Origin: Accumulibacter sp003538495
GTDB taxonomy: Bacteria; Pseudomonadota; Gammaproteobacteria; Burkholderiales; Rhodocyclaceae
DNA length: 64,000 nt
Assembly: GCF_029255145.1 (NCBI RefSeq)
Contig: NZ_JAPUVQ010000111.1
Location: forward strand, 13,500-77,499
Direction of reading: 5' to 3'
Shown: positions 27,251 through 36,016 of the stretch, piece after piece
How positions within the stretch are numbered: the first letter of the stretch is position 1
Layout of the letters: the number at the start of each line of letters is the position of its first letter
Program-made: the position numbers and the translations under genes
Notes under the pieces: model-generated
The model's input: the letters and a program-made list of their open reading frames with translations, nothing else
What the model was told of the DNA's origin: nothing
Databases searched by the model: none

Positions 27251-27840
27251 GTCTTGGGCTTTTTCTTGGCCGAATGGCTTTCAATTTGACCGGTAACCCG
27301 GGATTCCAGAAGATAGGTCTGCAATCTGTTATCAACCATCATGCCGACGCCCTGAACCCACGAGTTCCCCTGCGTGATCACCACCGAACTCTTGGTGAAC
27401 GCCTTTTCCTCATCGGTAAGGACTGTCAACTCGGGCGTCTCGACGAGCAGCGGCGGCTGTTTCCCGGTGCCTTCGCGCCGCACTTCGACCTGCTCCCTGA
27501 GTTCGACCCGTTCACCTTTGCTGTTCAGATGTCCGCGCACCGCGCTGATACTCACCGGCGGCTTGGTCGGGTTAAAGTAGACCAGCCTGGGCTTGATCAG
27601 GTCCACTGTATCGTCATCGGGATAGTGGCGGATTTCTTCGGCAAACAGCGTGTACTTCAGCGTTCCCGTCTGACCGATCTTGCGCACCGTGGCATCGCTG
27701 ACGACGTAATCAGGATCGTGACGGTGCTTGCCGTCGCCGCGGACCTCGTCGAGTTCTGTCGCATAGCGCAGCCAGAACGTCAGCGCGGCCAGAATCAGCA
27801 GAATGCCGATCGGCAGTGCGGCACTGCTCCACTGCTTCAT
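27247..27840 (-). CDS. lptC: LPS export system protein LptC
   Basis: The 197-residue protein has one N-terminal membrane anchor (LPIGILLILAALTFWLRYA) and an OstA-fold periplasmic domain with DYVVSDATVRKIGQTGTLKYTL and YPDDDTVDLIKPRLVYF. It sits in the inner membrane and passes LPS from LptBFG to LptA. It is coupled to lptA by overlap. It lies 82 bp after kdsD; the kdsC gene usually found between them is missing. Confidence 0.9.
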   Translation of the reverse strand: MKQWSSAALPIGILLILAALTFWLRYATELDEVRGDGKHRHDPDYVVSDATVRKIGQTGTLKYTLFAEEIRHYPDDDTVDLIKPRLVYFNPTKPPVSISAVRGHLNSKGERVELREQVEVRREGTGKQPPLLVETPELTVLTDEEKAFTKSSVVITQGNSWVQGVGMMVDNRLQTYLLESRVTGQIESHSAKKKPKT

Positions 27841-27922
27841 GCGCGACCTTCATTGCCAAGGCACAAGCAGCCTGGCCGGCGAGCGCAGGCAGTCGCGCCG
27901 TGGTGGCCGGCGGTTGCAGACA

Positions 27923-28906
27923 TCAGATGACCTTGGCCCTGAAGAGATCGTGCATGTTCAACGCACCGAGCAGGACGCCGCTGTCGTCAACCACCGGAAG
28001 CTGGTTGATCTTGTGCTGCTCCATCATCTCGACCGCTTCGACGGCAAGCCGTTCGGGCGTGATCGCGCGTGGCCCTCGACTCATGATGTCGGCCGCCACG
28101 AGCAGCCGCAGGTCGAGTCCCTTGGCGAAAGCACGCCGCAAATCGCCGTCGGTGATGATCCCGGTCAGGCGGCGCTCGGGCGTCAACACACTGGTCATGC
28201 CGATCCCGCCGCGCGAGATTTCGAGGATCGCGTCGGGCACGCTGGTTTCCGGAACGACCACTGGAAGAGCAGGACCAGCCCGCATGACGTCGCTGACGTG
28301 GGTCAACAGGCGCCGCCCGATGGTTCCACCAGGGTGCGAGCGGGCAAAATCCGCAGCGCCGAAACCGCGCGAATCGAGCAGCGCCACCGCCAGTGCGTCG
28401 CCGAGCGCCAGGACCGCGGTGGTACTGGCGGTCGGCGCGAGGTTGAGCGGGCACGCTTCCAGCGCAACCGCGGCGTCGAGGTGCACGTCGGACTCGACCG
28501 CCAGCGATGAATGCGCCTTGCCGGTCATGCTGATCAACTTGGCTCCGAGCCGCTTGACGATCGGCACGATGGTCAGCAGTTCGGCACTCTCACCGGAATT
28601 CGAAATGGCGATCAGAACGTCGTCGCGGGTGATCATTCCGAGGTCGCCGTGGCTGGCCTCGGCGGGATGGACGAAATACGCCGGGGTTCCGGTACTGGAC
28701 AGCGTCGAAGCGATCTTGCGTCCGACATGACCGGACTTGCCCATGCCGCTGACGATCACCCGTCCGTGGCAGTTGAGAATCAGCGCCAATGCCTGCACAA
28801 AGGCCCCGTCGATCCGTTCGGCCAGAGCCAGCACCGCGTCAGCCTCGATCCGTAGAACCTGCCGGGCAAGTTCCAGCGCCTTCGACGATGGACTGATTTG
28901 TTTCAT
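27923..28906 (-). CDS. kdsD: Arabinose-5-phosphate isomerase KdsD (KpsF/GutQ family)
   Basis: The 327-residue protein has an N-terminal SIS domain with VSGMGKSGHVGRKIASTLSSTGTP and ISNSGESAELL, and two C-terminal CBS domains (about 205-325) ending with INQLPVVDDSGVLLGALNMHDL. It interconverts ribulose 5-phosphate and arabinose 5-phosphate, the first step of Kdo synthesis for LPS core. The protein is cytosolic. It heads the lptC-lptA transcript, and a TATAAC/GATAAT-rich intergenic stretch upstream probably contains divergent promoters shared with the Kef gene. Confidence 0.93.
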   Translation of the reverse strand: MKQISPSSKALELARQVLRIEADAVLALAERIDGAFVQALALILNCHGRVIVSGMGKSGHVGRKIASTLSSTGTPAYFVHPAEASHGDLGMITRDDVLIAISNSGESAELLTIVPIVKRLGAKLISMTGKAHSSLAVESDVHLDAAVALEACPLNLAPTASTTAVLALGDALAVALLDSRGFGAADFARSHPGGTIGRRLLTHVSDVMRAGPALPVVVPETSVPDAILEISRGGIGMTSVLTPERRLTGIITDGDLRRAFAKGLDLRLLVAADIMSRGPRAITPERLAVEAVEMMEQHKINQLPVVDDSGVLLGALNMHDLFRAKVI

Positions 28907-29017
28907 TGGCAGGCAGCGATTATCATCCTGAGAGTATAACAGAAGGCCATGCCGCCCCGACCCCGCTCGACCGGTGTGGGAGTGGCGAAGCGATCAGACC
29001 AAAGACCGGAGGGACAA

Positions 29018-30985
29018 ATGGATACGCTGCCAACCGTTGTCATGCTGCTCGGCGCTTCGGTCGTCTCGGTAATCGTCTTTCGCTCGGCCAACCTGCCACC
29101 GGTGCTCGGCTATCTGCTGGTCGGCGCAATCATCGGCCCGCACGCGTTCGACCTGGTCGGCGGCCTTGCCGGCGCTCAACACCTGGCCGAGTTCGGCGTC
29201 GTGTTCCTGATGTTCTCGATCGGGCTGGAGTTTTCGCTGCCCAAGTTGTACGCCATGAAGCGCATCGTCTTCGGTCTCGGCCTGCTGCAGGTTCTGCTGA
29301 CCCTGGTCGCGGTCACCGCCATGGTCACCGCGCTGGGGTTGAGCTGGCAGGAAGGGGTCGCCCTCGGAGGCGCGCTGGCCATGTCATCAACGGCGGTGCT
29401 GACCAAGTTGCTGACCGAGCGCCTCGAACTCGACAAAGCGCATGGACGCGAGGTGATGGGCGTGCTGCTGTTCCAGGACATCGCGGTGGTACCGCTGCTG
29501 ATCCTGATTCCGGCGTTCTCTGAAACGCCGGAGCAGATGGCGACCATGATGGGGCTGGCGATGCTCAAGGCCGTCCTGGTGCTGTCGCTGGTGCTGTTCT
29601 TTGGCCAGCGCCTGATGAGCCGCTGGTTCTTCATCGTCGCCAGGGGCAAGTCGGCCGAGCTGTTCATGCTCAACGTCCTGCTGATCACGCTGGGGCTCGC
29701 CTACCTCACCGAGCTGGCCGGCCTGTCGCTGGCGCTGGGTGCGTTCGTCGCCGGCATCCTGATCTCCGAAACGCAATACCGCCATCACGTCGAAGAGGAC
29801 ATCAAGCCTTTTCGCGATGTCCTGATGGGGCTGTTTTTTGTCACCATCGGAATGATGCTCGACGTCCCGCTGGTCGTCGCCAACGCGCCACTGGTGCTGG
29901 GCGTCCTGGTGGCGCTGCTGGTGCTGAAGTTTGCCCTGGTACTGGGCCTCTCGCGGCTGTTCGGCTCGACCTTTGGCGGCGCCTTGCGCACCGGTCTGTG
30001 GTTGTGCGCCGGCGGCGAGTTCGGTTTTGTTCTGCTCGCCGAAATGCGCCGCCTGGAACTGCTGCCGTCACCGGTCCTGCAAGCGGTGCTGGCGGCGCTG
30101 GTCCTGTCGATGCTGCTGGCACCGCTGATCGTCCAGTACAGCAACCAGATCGTCCTCCGCTTCGCCGCCAGCGAGTGGCTGATGCGCTCGATGCAGATGA
30201 CCCAGTTGGCGGCGAAGACGATGAACACCGAAAAACACGTGGTGATCTGTGGCTACGGCCGAACCGGCCAGTATCTGGCTCGCTTCATGGAACAGGAAGA
30301 CGTTACTTACCTCGCTCTCGATCTCGACCCCGAGCGGATCCGTGAAGCGACGGCAGCCGGAGAGAACGTCATCTATGGCGACGCTGCCCGGCACGAAACG
30401 CTGGTCGCCGCCGGCGTCGCTCGCGCCAGCGTGGCGATCATCTCTTTTGCCGACGCGCGCGCCAGCGAACGAGTGCTCGAACACATTCGCCAGATCAAGC
30501 CAGACCTGCCGGTGGTGGTTCGGACTCTCGACGAAAAGGATCTGGAGGCGCTGTTGCGGGCGGGAGCCGCCGAAATTGTCCCGGAAACGCTTGAAACGAG
30601 CATGGTGCTCGCCTCGCACGCCTTGCGCCATCTCGGCGTACCGCACGCGCAGGTCCTCGAGCATTTCCGCCAGACGCGGATCGACCACTATCGGTCGCTG
30701 CGTGGCTTTTTCCACGGCGACAGCGATCTGGAACAGGATACGCTCGACGTAGAAGAAGCACGCCTGCATTCGGTGCTGCTCGTCGACGGCGCCAAGGCCA
30801 TTGGCCGGACGCTTGGCCAACTGGCCCTGCACGAACTCGGCGCCGAAGTGACCGCCGTTCGCCGACGCAATATCAGGGCGCTGGAGCCGTCGGCCGAAAT
30901 CCGTTTCAGCGCCGGCGACGTGGTCGTCCTGCTCGGCACCCAGAGCGCCTTGACGGCTGCCGAGGAGCGGCTGCTGCAGGGCTGA
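29018..30985 (+). CDS. Kef-type K+/H+ antiporter (CPA2) with RCK domains
   Basis: The 655-residue product has about twelve membrane segments to residue 380 (GYLLVGAIIGPHAFDLVGG, FLMFSIGLEFSLPKL, LGAFVAGILISETQYRHHVE). An RCK/TrkA-N domain starts near 407 with VVICGYGRTGQYLARF, and a TrkA-C domain closes the protein. It is a potassium/proton exchanger gated by nucleotide or other ligands. The RCK glycine motif is GYGRTG. I chose ATG 29018 because GGAGGGAC lies upstream and it begins the first helix; a further upstream ATG at 28949 has no such support. The KefF/KefG partner gene is not adjacent. Confidence 0.92.
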   Translation: MDTLPTVVMLLGASVVSVIVFRSANLPPVLGYLLVGAIIGPHAFDLVGGLAGAQHLAEFGVVFLMFSIGLEFSLPKLYAMKRIVFGLGLLQVLLTLVAVTAMVTALGLSWQEGVALGGALAMSSTAVLTKLLTERLELDKAHGREVMGVLLFQDIAVVPLLILIPAFSETPEQMATMMGLAMLKAVLVLSLVLFFGQRLMSRWFFIVARGKSAELFMLNVLLITLGLAYLTELAGLSLALGAFVAGILISETQYRHHVEEDIKPFRDVLMGLFFVTIGMMLDVPLVVANAPLVLGVLVALLVLKFALVLGLSRLFGSTFGGALRTGLWLCAGGEFGFVLLAEMRRLELLPSPVLQAVLAALVLSMLLAPLIVQYSNQIVLRFAASEWLMRSMQMTQLAAKTMNTEKHVVICGYGRTGQYLARFMEQEDVTYLALDLDPERIREATAAGENVIYGDAARHETLVAAGVARASVAIISFADARASERVLEHIRQIKPDLPVVVRTLDEKDLEALLRAGAAEIVPETLETSMVLASHALRHLGVPHAQVLEHFRQTRIDHYRSLRGFFHGDSDLEQDTLDVEEARLHSVLLVDGAKAIGRTLGQLALHELGAEVTAVRRRNIRALEPSAEIRFSAGDVVVLLGTQSALTAAEERLLQG

Positions 30986-31019
30986 AGGAAGGCCGGGGCG
31001 GCGGGGCAGAGCGTTCCGA

Positions 31020-31057
31020 GGGCCGCCGACGAAACCCGGACGCCTGAACGGCGGCCC
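31020..31057. terminator. Nine-base inverted repeat between convergent genes
   Basis: GGGCCGCCG (31020-31028) and CGGCGGCCC (31049-31057) are perfect complements with a 20-base loop, in the short space where the Kef gene and the pilin gene converge. There is no T-run, so termination would be weak or Rho-assisted. Confidence 0.4.
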
Positions 31058-31130
31058 GCCCTGTATCGGTTACCCAGATCTCAAGTTACCGGCCAGCAAT
31101 CCGCTTCGCTGCAGCCCGGCCAGCTGCTGC

Positions 31131-31844
31131 TCAGTAGGCCACGCAAACCGTATACTGGTTACCGTCGACAATGGCCGCCGTCGCCACGGCCGCAGCGCCT
31201 CGGTTGGCGCCATCAGCGACGGCTCGCACCGAGCCGCCCTCGGTGATGCCGTCATCCATGGTGGTGTCGATCTGCCTGACGTAGCGGCCCAGGATACCCG
31301 CGGAGCAGACGAAGAACGAGCCCCGCATGCCGGCGATGTAGGGTGCCGCGGCGCCAGCGCCGGTCACGCCGCTCTCAAGGCCGATGAAACCGCCATCAGC
31401 ATTACGCGGCCGGTAGTTGGCGTCGGCCAGCACGGTCGTCCCGGTGGCCAGGTTGGCCAGGCGGACGTGTTGCCAGAATACCGAGCTTTCGTCGGTGACG
31501 ACGCCGGTGCCGGCGCCGCCGGCATCCCAGGTGCCGTCGATGCGACCGTTGTTCGGAGCACACAAGCCAGCGGCGGCGGGGGCGCAAACCGCCGCTGCGT
31601 TGACCCCGAAAGCCAGATCGAGTTGCGCCTGCGTCTGGTCACCGGGGAAGGATTTGAAGCGATCCTGGTAGGCATAGACCAGACTCGAGACGGTGCGAAA
31701 GTCACCGACCATGTTCTTCACCTTGGCGCTGTTGATCAGCTCCTGTCCCTTCAGCACCCCGCCAAGCAGCAGGCCGATGATGACGAGTACAATGGCAATC
31801 TCCACCAGGGTGAAGCCCGCCTGCCGTTGTGGTAGCTGGTTCAT
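31131..31844 (-). CDS. Type IV pilin / pseudopilin, MSHA-type
   Basis: The 237-residue product has a short basic leader and the prepilin cleavage/methylation motif RQAGFTLVEIAIVLVIIG near its start (cleavage after Gly, methylated Phe), then KGQELINSAKVKNMVGDFRTV and a Gly/Ala-rich globular part with paired cysteines (VCAPAAAGLC; FVCSAG; VCVAY). It resembles the major or minor pilins of betaproteobacterial MSHA-like systems. ATG 31844 follows GGAGAACGAA. A consensus sigma-54 promoter with two phased dyads lies upstream. It is 3.4 kb from the nearest pilus-assembly gene and is probably the regulated subunit. Confidence 0.88.
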   Translation of the reverse strand: MNQLPQRQAGFTLVEIAIVLVIIGLLLGGVLKGQELINSAKVKNMVGDFRTVSSLVYAYQDRFKSFPGDQTQAQLDLAFGVNAAAVCAPAAAGLCAPNNGRIDGTWDAGGAGTGVVTDESSVFWQHVRLANLATGTTVLADANYRPRNADGGFIGLESGVTGAGAAAPYIAGMRGSFFVCSAGILGRYVRQIDTTMDDGITEGGSVRAVADGANRGAAAVATAAIVDGNQYTVCVAY

Positions 31845-31880
31845 TTCGTTCTCCAGTCCGTGTCGAAAATGACACTGGGT

Positions 31881-31900
31881 ACAAGCATGTTTCGTGCCAG
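31881..31900 (-). promoter_or_regulatory. rpoN box: Sigma-54 promoter of the pilin gene
   Basis: On the minus strand TGGCACGAAACATGCT has the invariant GG (31898-31897) and GC (31886-31885) separated by ten bases and one mismatch from TGGCACG-N4-TTGCW. Transcription would start near 31873, leaving a leader of about 29 nt before ATG 31844. Confidence 0.72.
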
Positions 31901-31938
31901 CAAAAATAAGCCGATTTGGCCGCCCGGGCCGCCGAATC

Positions 31939-31974
31939 TGTCGAGTTTTCGACACTACTGTCCGGAGTCGGACT
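31939..31974. promoter_or_regulatory. Two phased dyads, candidate enhancer (UAS) for the NtrC-type regulator
   Basis: TGTCGAGTTTTCGACA (31939-31954) and TGTCCGGAGTCGGACT (31959-31974) share TGTC-N8-GAC. Their centres are 20 bp apart (two helical turns) and lie about 73 and 93 bp upstream of the predicted sigma-54 start. That is a standard arrangement for an enhancer-binding protein. Confidence 0.55.
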
Positions 31975-32022
31975 GATGAGCAACCGGCGCTGGCGGCTGC
32001 GGGCAGCCGCGGGAAGCGCGGC

Positions 32023-33741
32023 GTGAGCCTGCTCGAACGCCTCGCCAGCGCCTTGCGACAGCGTCAGCGCTGGCTGCTGATTGCCTTGCTCGGCCTGCTG
32101 CACGTGGCGCTGCTGGCCGATACCGACAAGCTCTTCAGCATGCTGTGCTGGCTGGTGCATGTTGGCCTGTTCATCCTCTGGCAGCCCTTCATTTACGCCG
32201 AAAGGCGACTCGATTTCAGCGGCCTGCTGGTGATCGCGCTGTTGTTGGGAGGTGGCATCGCCTTCTACGGCTGGTGGCTGCTGATCGTCTGGGTGATCAT
32301 CCTGGCGGCGCTGGTCGGCGGCCGCGTGATGTTCACCGATCATCGGCCGACACGCGTCTTCTACCTGATCGCTTTTGCTTACCTGCTGGCGGCGCTGCTG
32401 TTCTGGCTGGTACCACGGATGGTCGCCAATGCAGCCCTGGTCGGCCCTTCGCTGGATCTGGAGTTCGCCTGGGGGATGCCACTCTTCCTCCTGGTGATGA
32501 CCCTGCTGCCGCTCGCTCCCGACAGCGATCGGCCCGGCGGAGGCATGGTCGACCTGTTCTACAGCCTGTTCATCTTCCTGCTGATTGCCGTGCTGGTGCT
32601 GGGCAGCCTGGCGTTCATGCTGTTGCGCCAGTCGGGCTATCTCGAAGCGGTGCTCAATACCCTGATCTCGATCGCCGTGCTGCTCTTGCTGATTGGCTGG
32701 ACGTGGAACACGCGCCCCGGTTTCACTGGCGTCGACGTCTTTTTCTCGCGCTACCTGCTGACCATTGGCCTGCCCTTCGAGAACTGGTTGCATCGCCTGA
32801 CCACCCTGGCGGGCAGCGAAAGCGACCCCGAGAGATTCCTCTCGCAAGCGCTCGAGGAAATGCTGGACCTGCCGTGGGTAGACGGTGGCCGGTGGATTGC
32901 CGGGACACGAACAGGCGTTTTTGGCAAGGACTCGCGCTTTGCCCATGATTTTGCCGGACAACCGCTGCAACTGACCCTGCACACCCGCCACAAGCTTAGC
33001 CCGGCACTGATCTGGCACTTCCATCTACTGGCGCAACTGGCCAACGAACACTACATCGCCAAACTGCGCGCCCGCGAGCTGCAGCAGGTCAGCTACCTGC
33101 GAGCGATCCACGAGACCGGCGCACGCCTGACGCACGACGTGAAGAACCTGCTGCAATCGCTGAATAATCTGTGTTATCTGGCGCAGACCACCAGCGGCGA
33201 TGATCACCAGCGGCTCGAATTGCTGCTGCAGCGTCAGTTGCCACAGATCACCCAACGCCTGCAACAGACGCTGGGCAAACTTCAGAAGCCGCACAGCGAG
33301 GCTGGCGGCGTGCTGCCGGCGGCGATGTGGTGGAAGATCCAGCAGCAACGATATGCCGGCCTGCCGGTGACCTTCGTCGCTACCGACCTCGACCCGGATG
33401 CGCTCCTGCCAACCGCCCTGTTCGACAGCGTCGCCGACAACCTGCTGCACAACGCCCTGCTCAAAGGTCAAGCCGAAGGCGGACTGCAGGTGCGCGTCAC
33501 GATGGCGGCCGACGGATCGGTTCTGAGTGTCTGCGATACCGGCACGGCGGTCAGCGCGCACGTGCTGGCTGACCTGCTGCAGGCACCGGTAGCGTCGGAG
33601 AGCGGGCTGGGGATCGGCCTCTATCATGCCGCGCGCCAAGCGGAGGGCTGCGGCTACGAACTGCACCTGGCCGCCAATCAGCCAGGGCAGGTGTGTTTCG
33701 AGTTGCGCCGACGTTCGCCGGGTACGCCCGAAAACGCCTAG
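32023..33741 (+). CDS. Membrane sensor histidine kinase, PrsK/NtrB-like
   Basis: The 572-residue product has seven or eight membrane segments in its first 240 residues, a linker with a GAF-like look, and a kinase core: H-box ARLTHDVKNLLQSLNN with His near residue 371, N-box FDSVADNLLHNALL, G1 CDTGTA and G2 SGLGIGLYHA. HD(V/L)KNLL is the NtrB/PrsK type of H-box that pairs with sigma-54-activating regulators. GTG 32023 follows GGGAAG and overlaps the stop of a 16-codon frame starting at 31976, which has its own GGAG and may be a leader peptide. It is divergent from the sigma-54-controlled pilin gene; the likely partner is the response regulator at 47577-49040. Confidence 0.85.
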   Translation: MSLLERLASALRQRQRWLLIALLGLLHVALLADTDKLFSMLCWLVHVGLFILWQPFIYAERRLDFSGLLVIALLLGGGIAFYGWWLLIVWVIILAALVGGRVMFTDHRPTRVFYLIAFAYLLAALLFWLVPRMVANAALVGPSLDLEFAWGMPLFLLVMTLLPLAPDSDRPGGGMVDLFYSLFIFLLIAVLVLGSLAFMLLRQSGYLEAVLNTLISIAVLLLLIGWTWNTRPGFTGVDVFFSRYLLTIGLPFENWLHRLTTLAGSESDPERFLSQALEEMLDLPWVDGGRWIAGTRTGVFGKDSRFAHDFAGQPLQLTLHTRHKLSPALIWHFHLLAQLANEHYIAKLRARELQQVSYLRAIHETGARLTHDVKNLLQSLNNLCYLAQTTSGDDHQRLELLLQRQLPQITQRLQQTLGKLQKPHSEAGGVLPAAMWWKIQQQRYAGLPVTFVATDLDPDALLPTALFDSVADNLLHNALLKGQAEGGLQVRVTMAADGSVLSVCDTGTAVSAHVLADLLQAPVASESGLGIGLYHAARQAEGCGYELHLAANQPGQVCFELRRRSPGTPENA

Positions 33742-35039
33742 GCGCCTGGTGCCGCTCCGGCCTCGCGGCGCCCGATAAGCCGGTGGACGACCATGTTGCC
33801 CTTGCCCTTCAGGTGAATCGTCTGCCCTGGATGGAAATCGAAACGATCGCGCAGGCGCCGGTAGCTTAGTTCATCGACCTGAACCATCCCCGGAACGCCT
33901 TCGCTGGTAACCCGGCTGGCGACGTTCACGGTGTCGCCCCAAAGATCGTAAATGAACTTCTTCTTGCCGACGACGCCGGCCACCACCGGGCCGCTGCCGA
34001 TCCCGATACGCAGTTCGAGGTGCATGGCATTGATGTTCGCGTCGTCGCGCAGCAGGCGGCACATCTCGATCGCCATGTCGGCCAGGGCGCCGGTATAGTC
34101 GCTGCGCGCGTCGTTCAGGCCGCCGGCGACCATGTAGGCATCGCCGATGGTCTTGATCTTCTCGAGGCCATACTGTTCGGCAAGTTCGTCGAAGCACGAG
34201 AAAATCTTGTTCAACATGGCGAACACCTGCTGCGGCGTCAGGCCTTCGGCAAGCCGGGTGAAATTCACGATGTCCGCAAACATCACCGAGACTTCGGCAA
34301 AGCCATCGGCGATCGGCTCCTTGCTGTTCTTCAAGCGTTCGGCGATCGGCGCCGGCAGGATGTTGAGCAGTAGCCGCTCGGAGCGCTCCTGTTCAATTTG
34401 CAGCAGCTGGTGCGCCTCCTGCAGGCGCTGCTGAACCCGGTGCTTCTCGCTGTCCGAGTAGCGCAGCAGCAGGTAGACGATCGCGGACACGGCGGTGAAA
34501 TTGAGCGCGAAGAAGAACGCCGTGGTTTGCGTCGGCACCGCTTGCTGCCAGCTGCTCGGCGAGTCGGCCAGATAGTAGTCGAAGCCACCCGACAGCATGG
34601 TCAGGAAGACATAGGCGAAAAACCAGGCACCCGACTCGCGAGTGCCGATGAACAGTAGCGCTCCGATCGGTGCCAGCAGAGCCCACAGACTGATCCCGCT
34701 GGCGGTGATGAAGCCACCGATGCTCCACTGCGCAACGAACGGCGTGAACAAGAACAGCGACAACTGGATCAGCCGGAAGACATTGAAATTGAGCGTTTTC
34801 AGGTACACCAGAAGATTGCCGACCAGCAGCAACTGCAAGGCAAACGGAAGGTTGGACGAGAAACGTGGGCCAAGTTGCCAGTAGATCGAAAGCCAGACCA
34901 TCGACGCCAGACTGATCAGCCCGGTGGCGAAGAACAGCAGCGACTTCTGCAGGCGCAGCTCTTCGGAGTCGGTCGGTGAGATGCCGGCGTTGCGCAGTCG
35001 TTCGAGGAGGGGCCGGCCGGCGGTCATCGGGTCGCTCAT
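33738..35039 (-). CDS. Class III adenylate cyclase with membrane domain
   Basis: The 433-residue product has about six N-terminal membrane segments (to about 205), a coiled-coil linker and a class III cyclase catalytic domain. Metal-binding Asp residues occur in MFADIVNFTRLAE and TIGDAYMVAGG; the adenine-selecting Lys is in LEKIKTIGD and the Asp in IYDLWGDTVNVASRV, which also holds the transition-state Arg/Asn region. It should therefore make cAMP at the inner membrane. Its stop overlaps the stop of the histidine kinase gene (convergent). MSHA and twitching pili are often cAMP-linked, so location beside a pilus operon is suggestive. Confidence 0.92.
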   Translation of the reverse strand: MSDPMTAGRPLLERLRNAGISPTDSEELRLQKSLLFFATGLISLASMVWLSIYWQLGPRFSSNLPFALQLLLVGNLLVYLKTLNFNVFRLIQLSLFLFTPFVAQWSIGGFITASGISLWALLAPIGALLFIGTRESGAWFFAYVFLTMLSGGFDYYLADSPSSWQQAVPTQTTAFFFALNFTAVSAIVYLLLRYSDSEKHRVQQRLQEAHQLLQIEQERSERLLLNILPAPIAERLKNSKEPIADGFAEVSVMFADIVNFTRLAEGLTPQQVFAMLNKIFSCFDELAEQYGLEKIKTIGDAYMVAGGLNDARSDYTGALADMAIEMCRLLRDDANINAMHLELRIGIGSGPVVAGVVGKKKFIYDLWGDTVNVASRVTSEGVPGMVQVDELSYRRLRDRFDFHPGQTIHLKGKGNMVVHRLIGRREAGAAPGA

Positions 35040-35203
35040 TGAAGGTAGAACGAAGGCATAGGCTATTGGACCCTAAAGCTTGAGGACGGTCAATGCGCGC
35101 GGGGCAAGGGCAAGGCGCCAGCGCAATCGGCGGGAGAAGGCGAACGGCGGGCCCTTGCCTGAGAACCCATTGAGGACCTCGGGCTGAACGAGCGCAGCGG
35201 AGG

Positions 35204-36016
35204 CTAGGGCAGCTTGCCGACGATGATCAAACGGTTGAAAAGGACAACCCGCGACATCCAGATCAGCTCGTCGTCGAAAGTTCCGGTCGGCGTCTTGCTG
35301 ACAAAGTCGGTGTTGGCCATCGCCAGGCCGCCATTGGTCAACTGGTTGTCCTGCTCGTCGGCGTCAGCACCGATCGGCAACTGCGTCCCCTGCGGGGTGA
35401 ACCCGCCGTTACCGTTCCTGCCGTGAGAAATTACGACCGCCGGCACCTGGACGCCGATCACGTTTCCTGCCGGTGCGGCGGCGGAGCGTACGTTCAGGGT
35501 ACCGATGGAACACAGCACGAAAGCCGCGTTGACCGGATTGGGCCCGGCGTTGCACGGTGCCGGCCAGCCAGCGCCGGGAACCGTCGGTGGCACCCTGGTA
35601 GCGAACTGCTGGGTTACGCGGTAGGTATAGCGGCGCCCCCAGCCGTCGGTCTCGTTGACTCCCAGCGTCGCCCACGGCAAGACGCCGACCTCGGTGGGTA
35701 GACCATTGAGGTCGAGACAATTGCCACCCGCGCTAAGGTTGAGTTCGCGCCCGGCACCTGCTGCTGCGGTCGCCAGGGTCGCCGCAGCCGGGCACGGCAA
35801 GCGCCCGTTGACGGCAACGAAACCGAGCAGGGCCTCCCGTATCTCGGCCATTGCCGTCCTGGTGTCGCTGGTCTTGCGGATATCGATCTGTGCCGACAGC
35901 GGTATCAGCAGGCTGCCGACAACCAGCGCGACAATCACCAGCACCACGGCCAGTTCGGTCAGCGTGAATCCGTCCTCACCCGGCGCCTGGCCATGCGGCG
36001 TGTTCACAGAAGGCAC
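35204..36016 (-). CDS. Type II/IV pseudopilin (MSHA minor pilin-like)
   Basis: The 270-residue product has the prepilin motif EDGFTLTELAVVLVIVALVVG at residues 14-34. It then shows GRLPCPAAATLA and GVLPWATLGVNETDGWGRRYTYRV, features of a pilin subgroup in which the globular domain begins with a LPCPA motif. It is probably a minor pilin displayed at the tip of, or priming, the MSHA-like fibre. It overlaps the end of the upstream gene by 13 bp and is the last gene of the pilus operon. Confidence 0.87.
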   Translation of the reverse strand: MPSVNTPHGQAPGEDGFTLTELAVVLVIVALVVGSLLIPLSAQIDIRKTSDTRTAMAEIREALLGFVAVNGRLPCPAAATLATAAAGAGRELNLSAGGNCLDLNGLPTEVGVLPWATLGVNETDGWGRRYTYRVTQQFATRVPPTVPGAGWPAPCNAGPNPVNAAFVLCSIGTLNVRSAAAPAGNVIGVQVPAVVISHGRNGNGGFTPQGTQLPIGADADEQDNQLTNGGLAMANTDFVSKTPTGTFDDELIWMSRVVLFNRLIIVGKLP

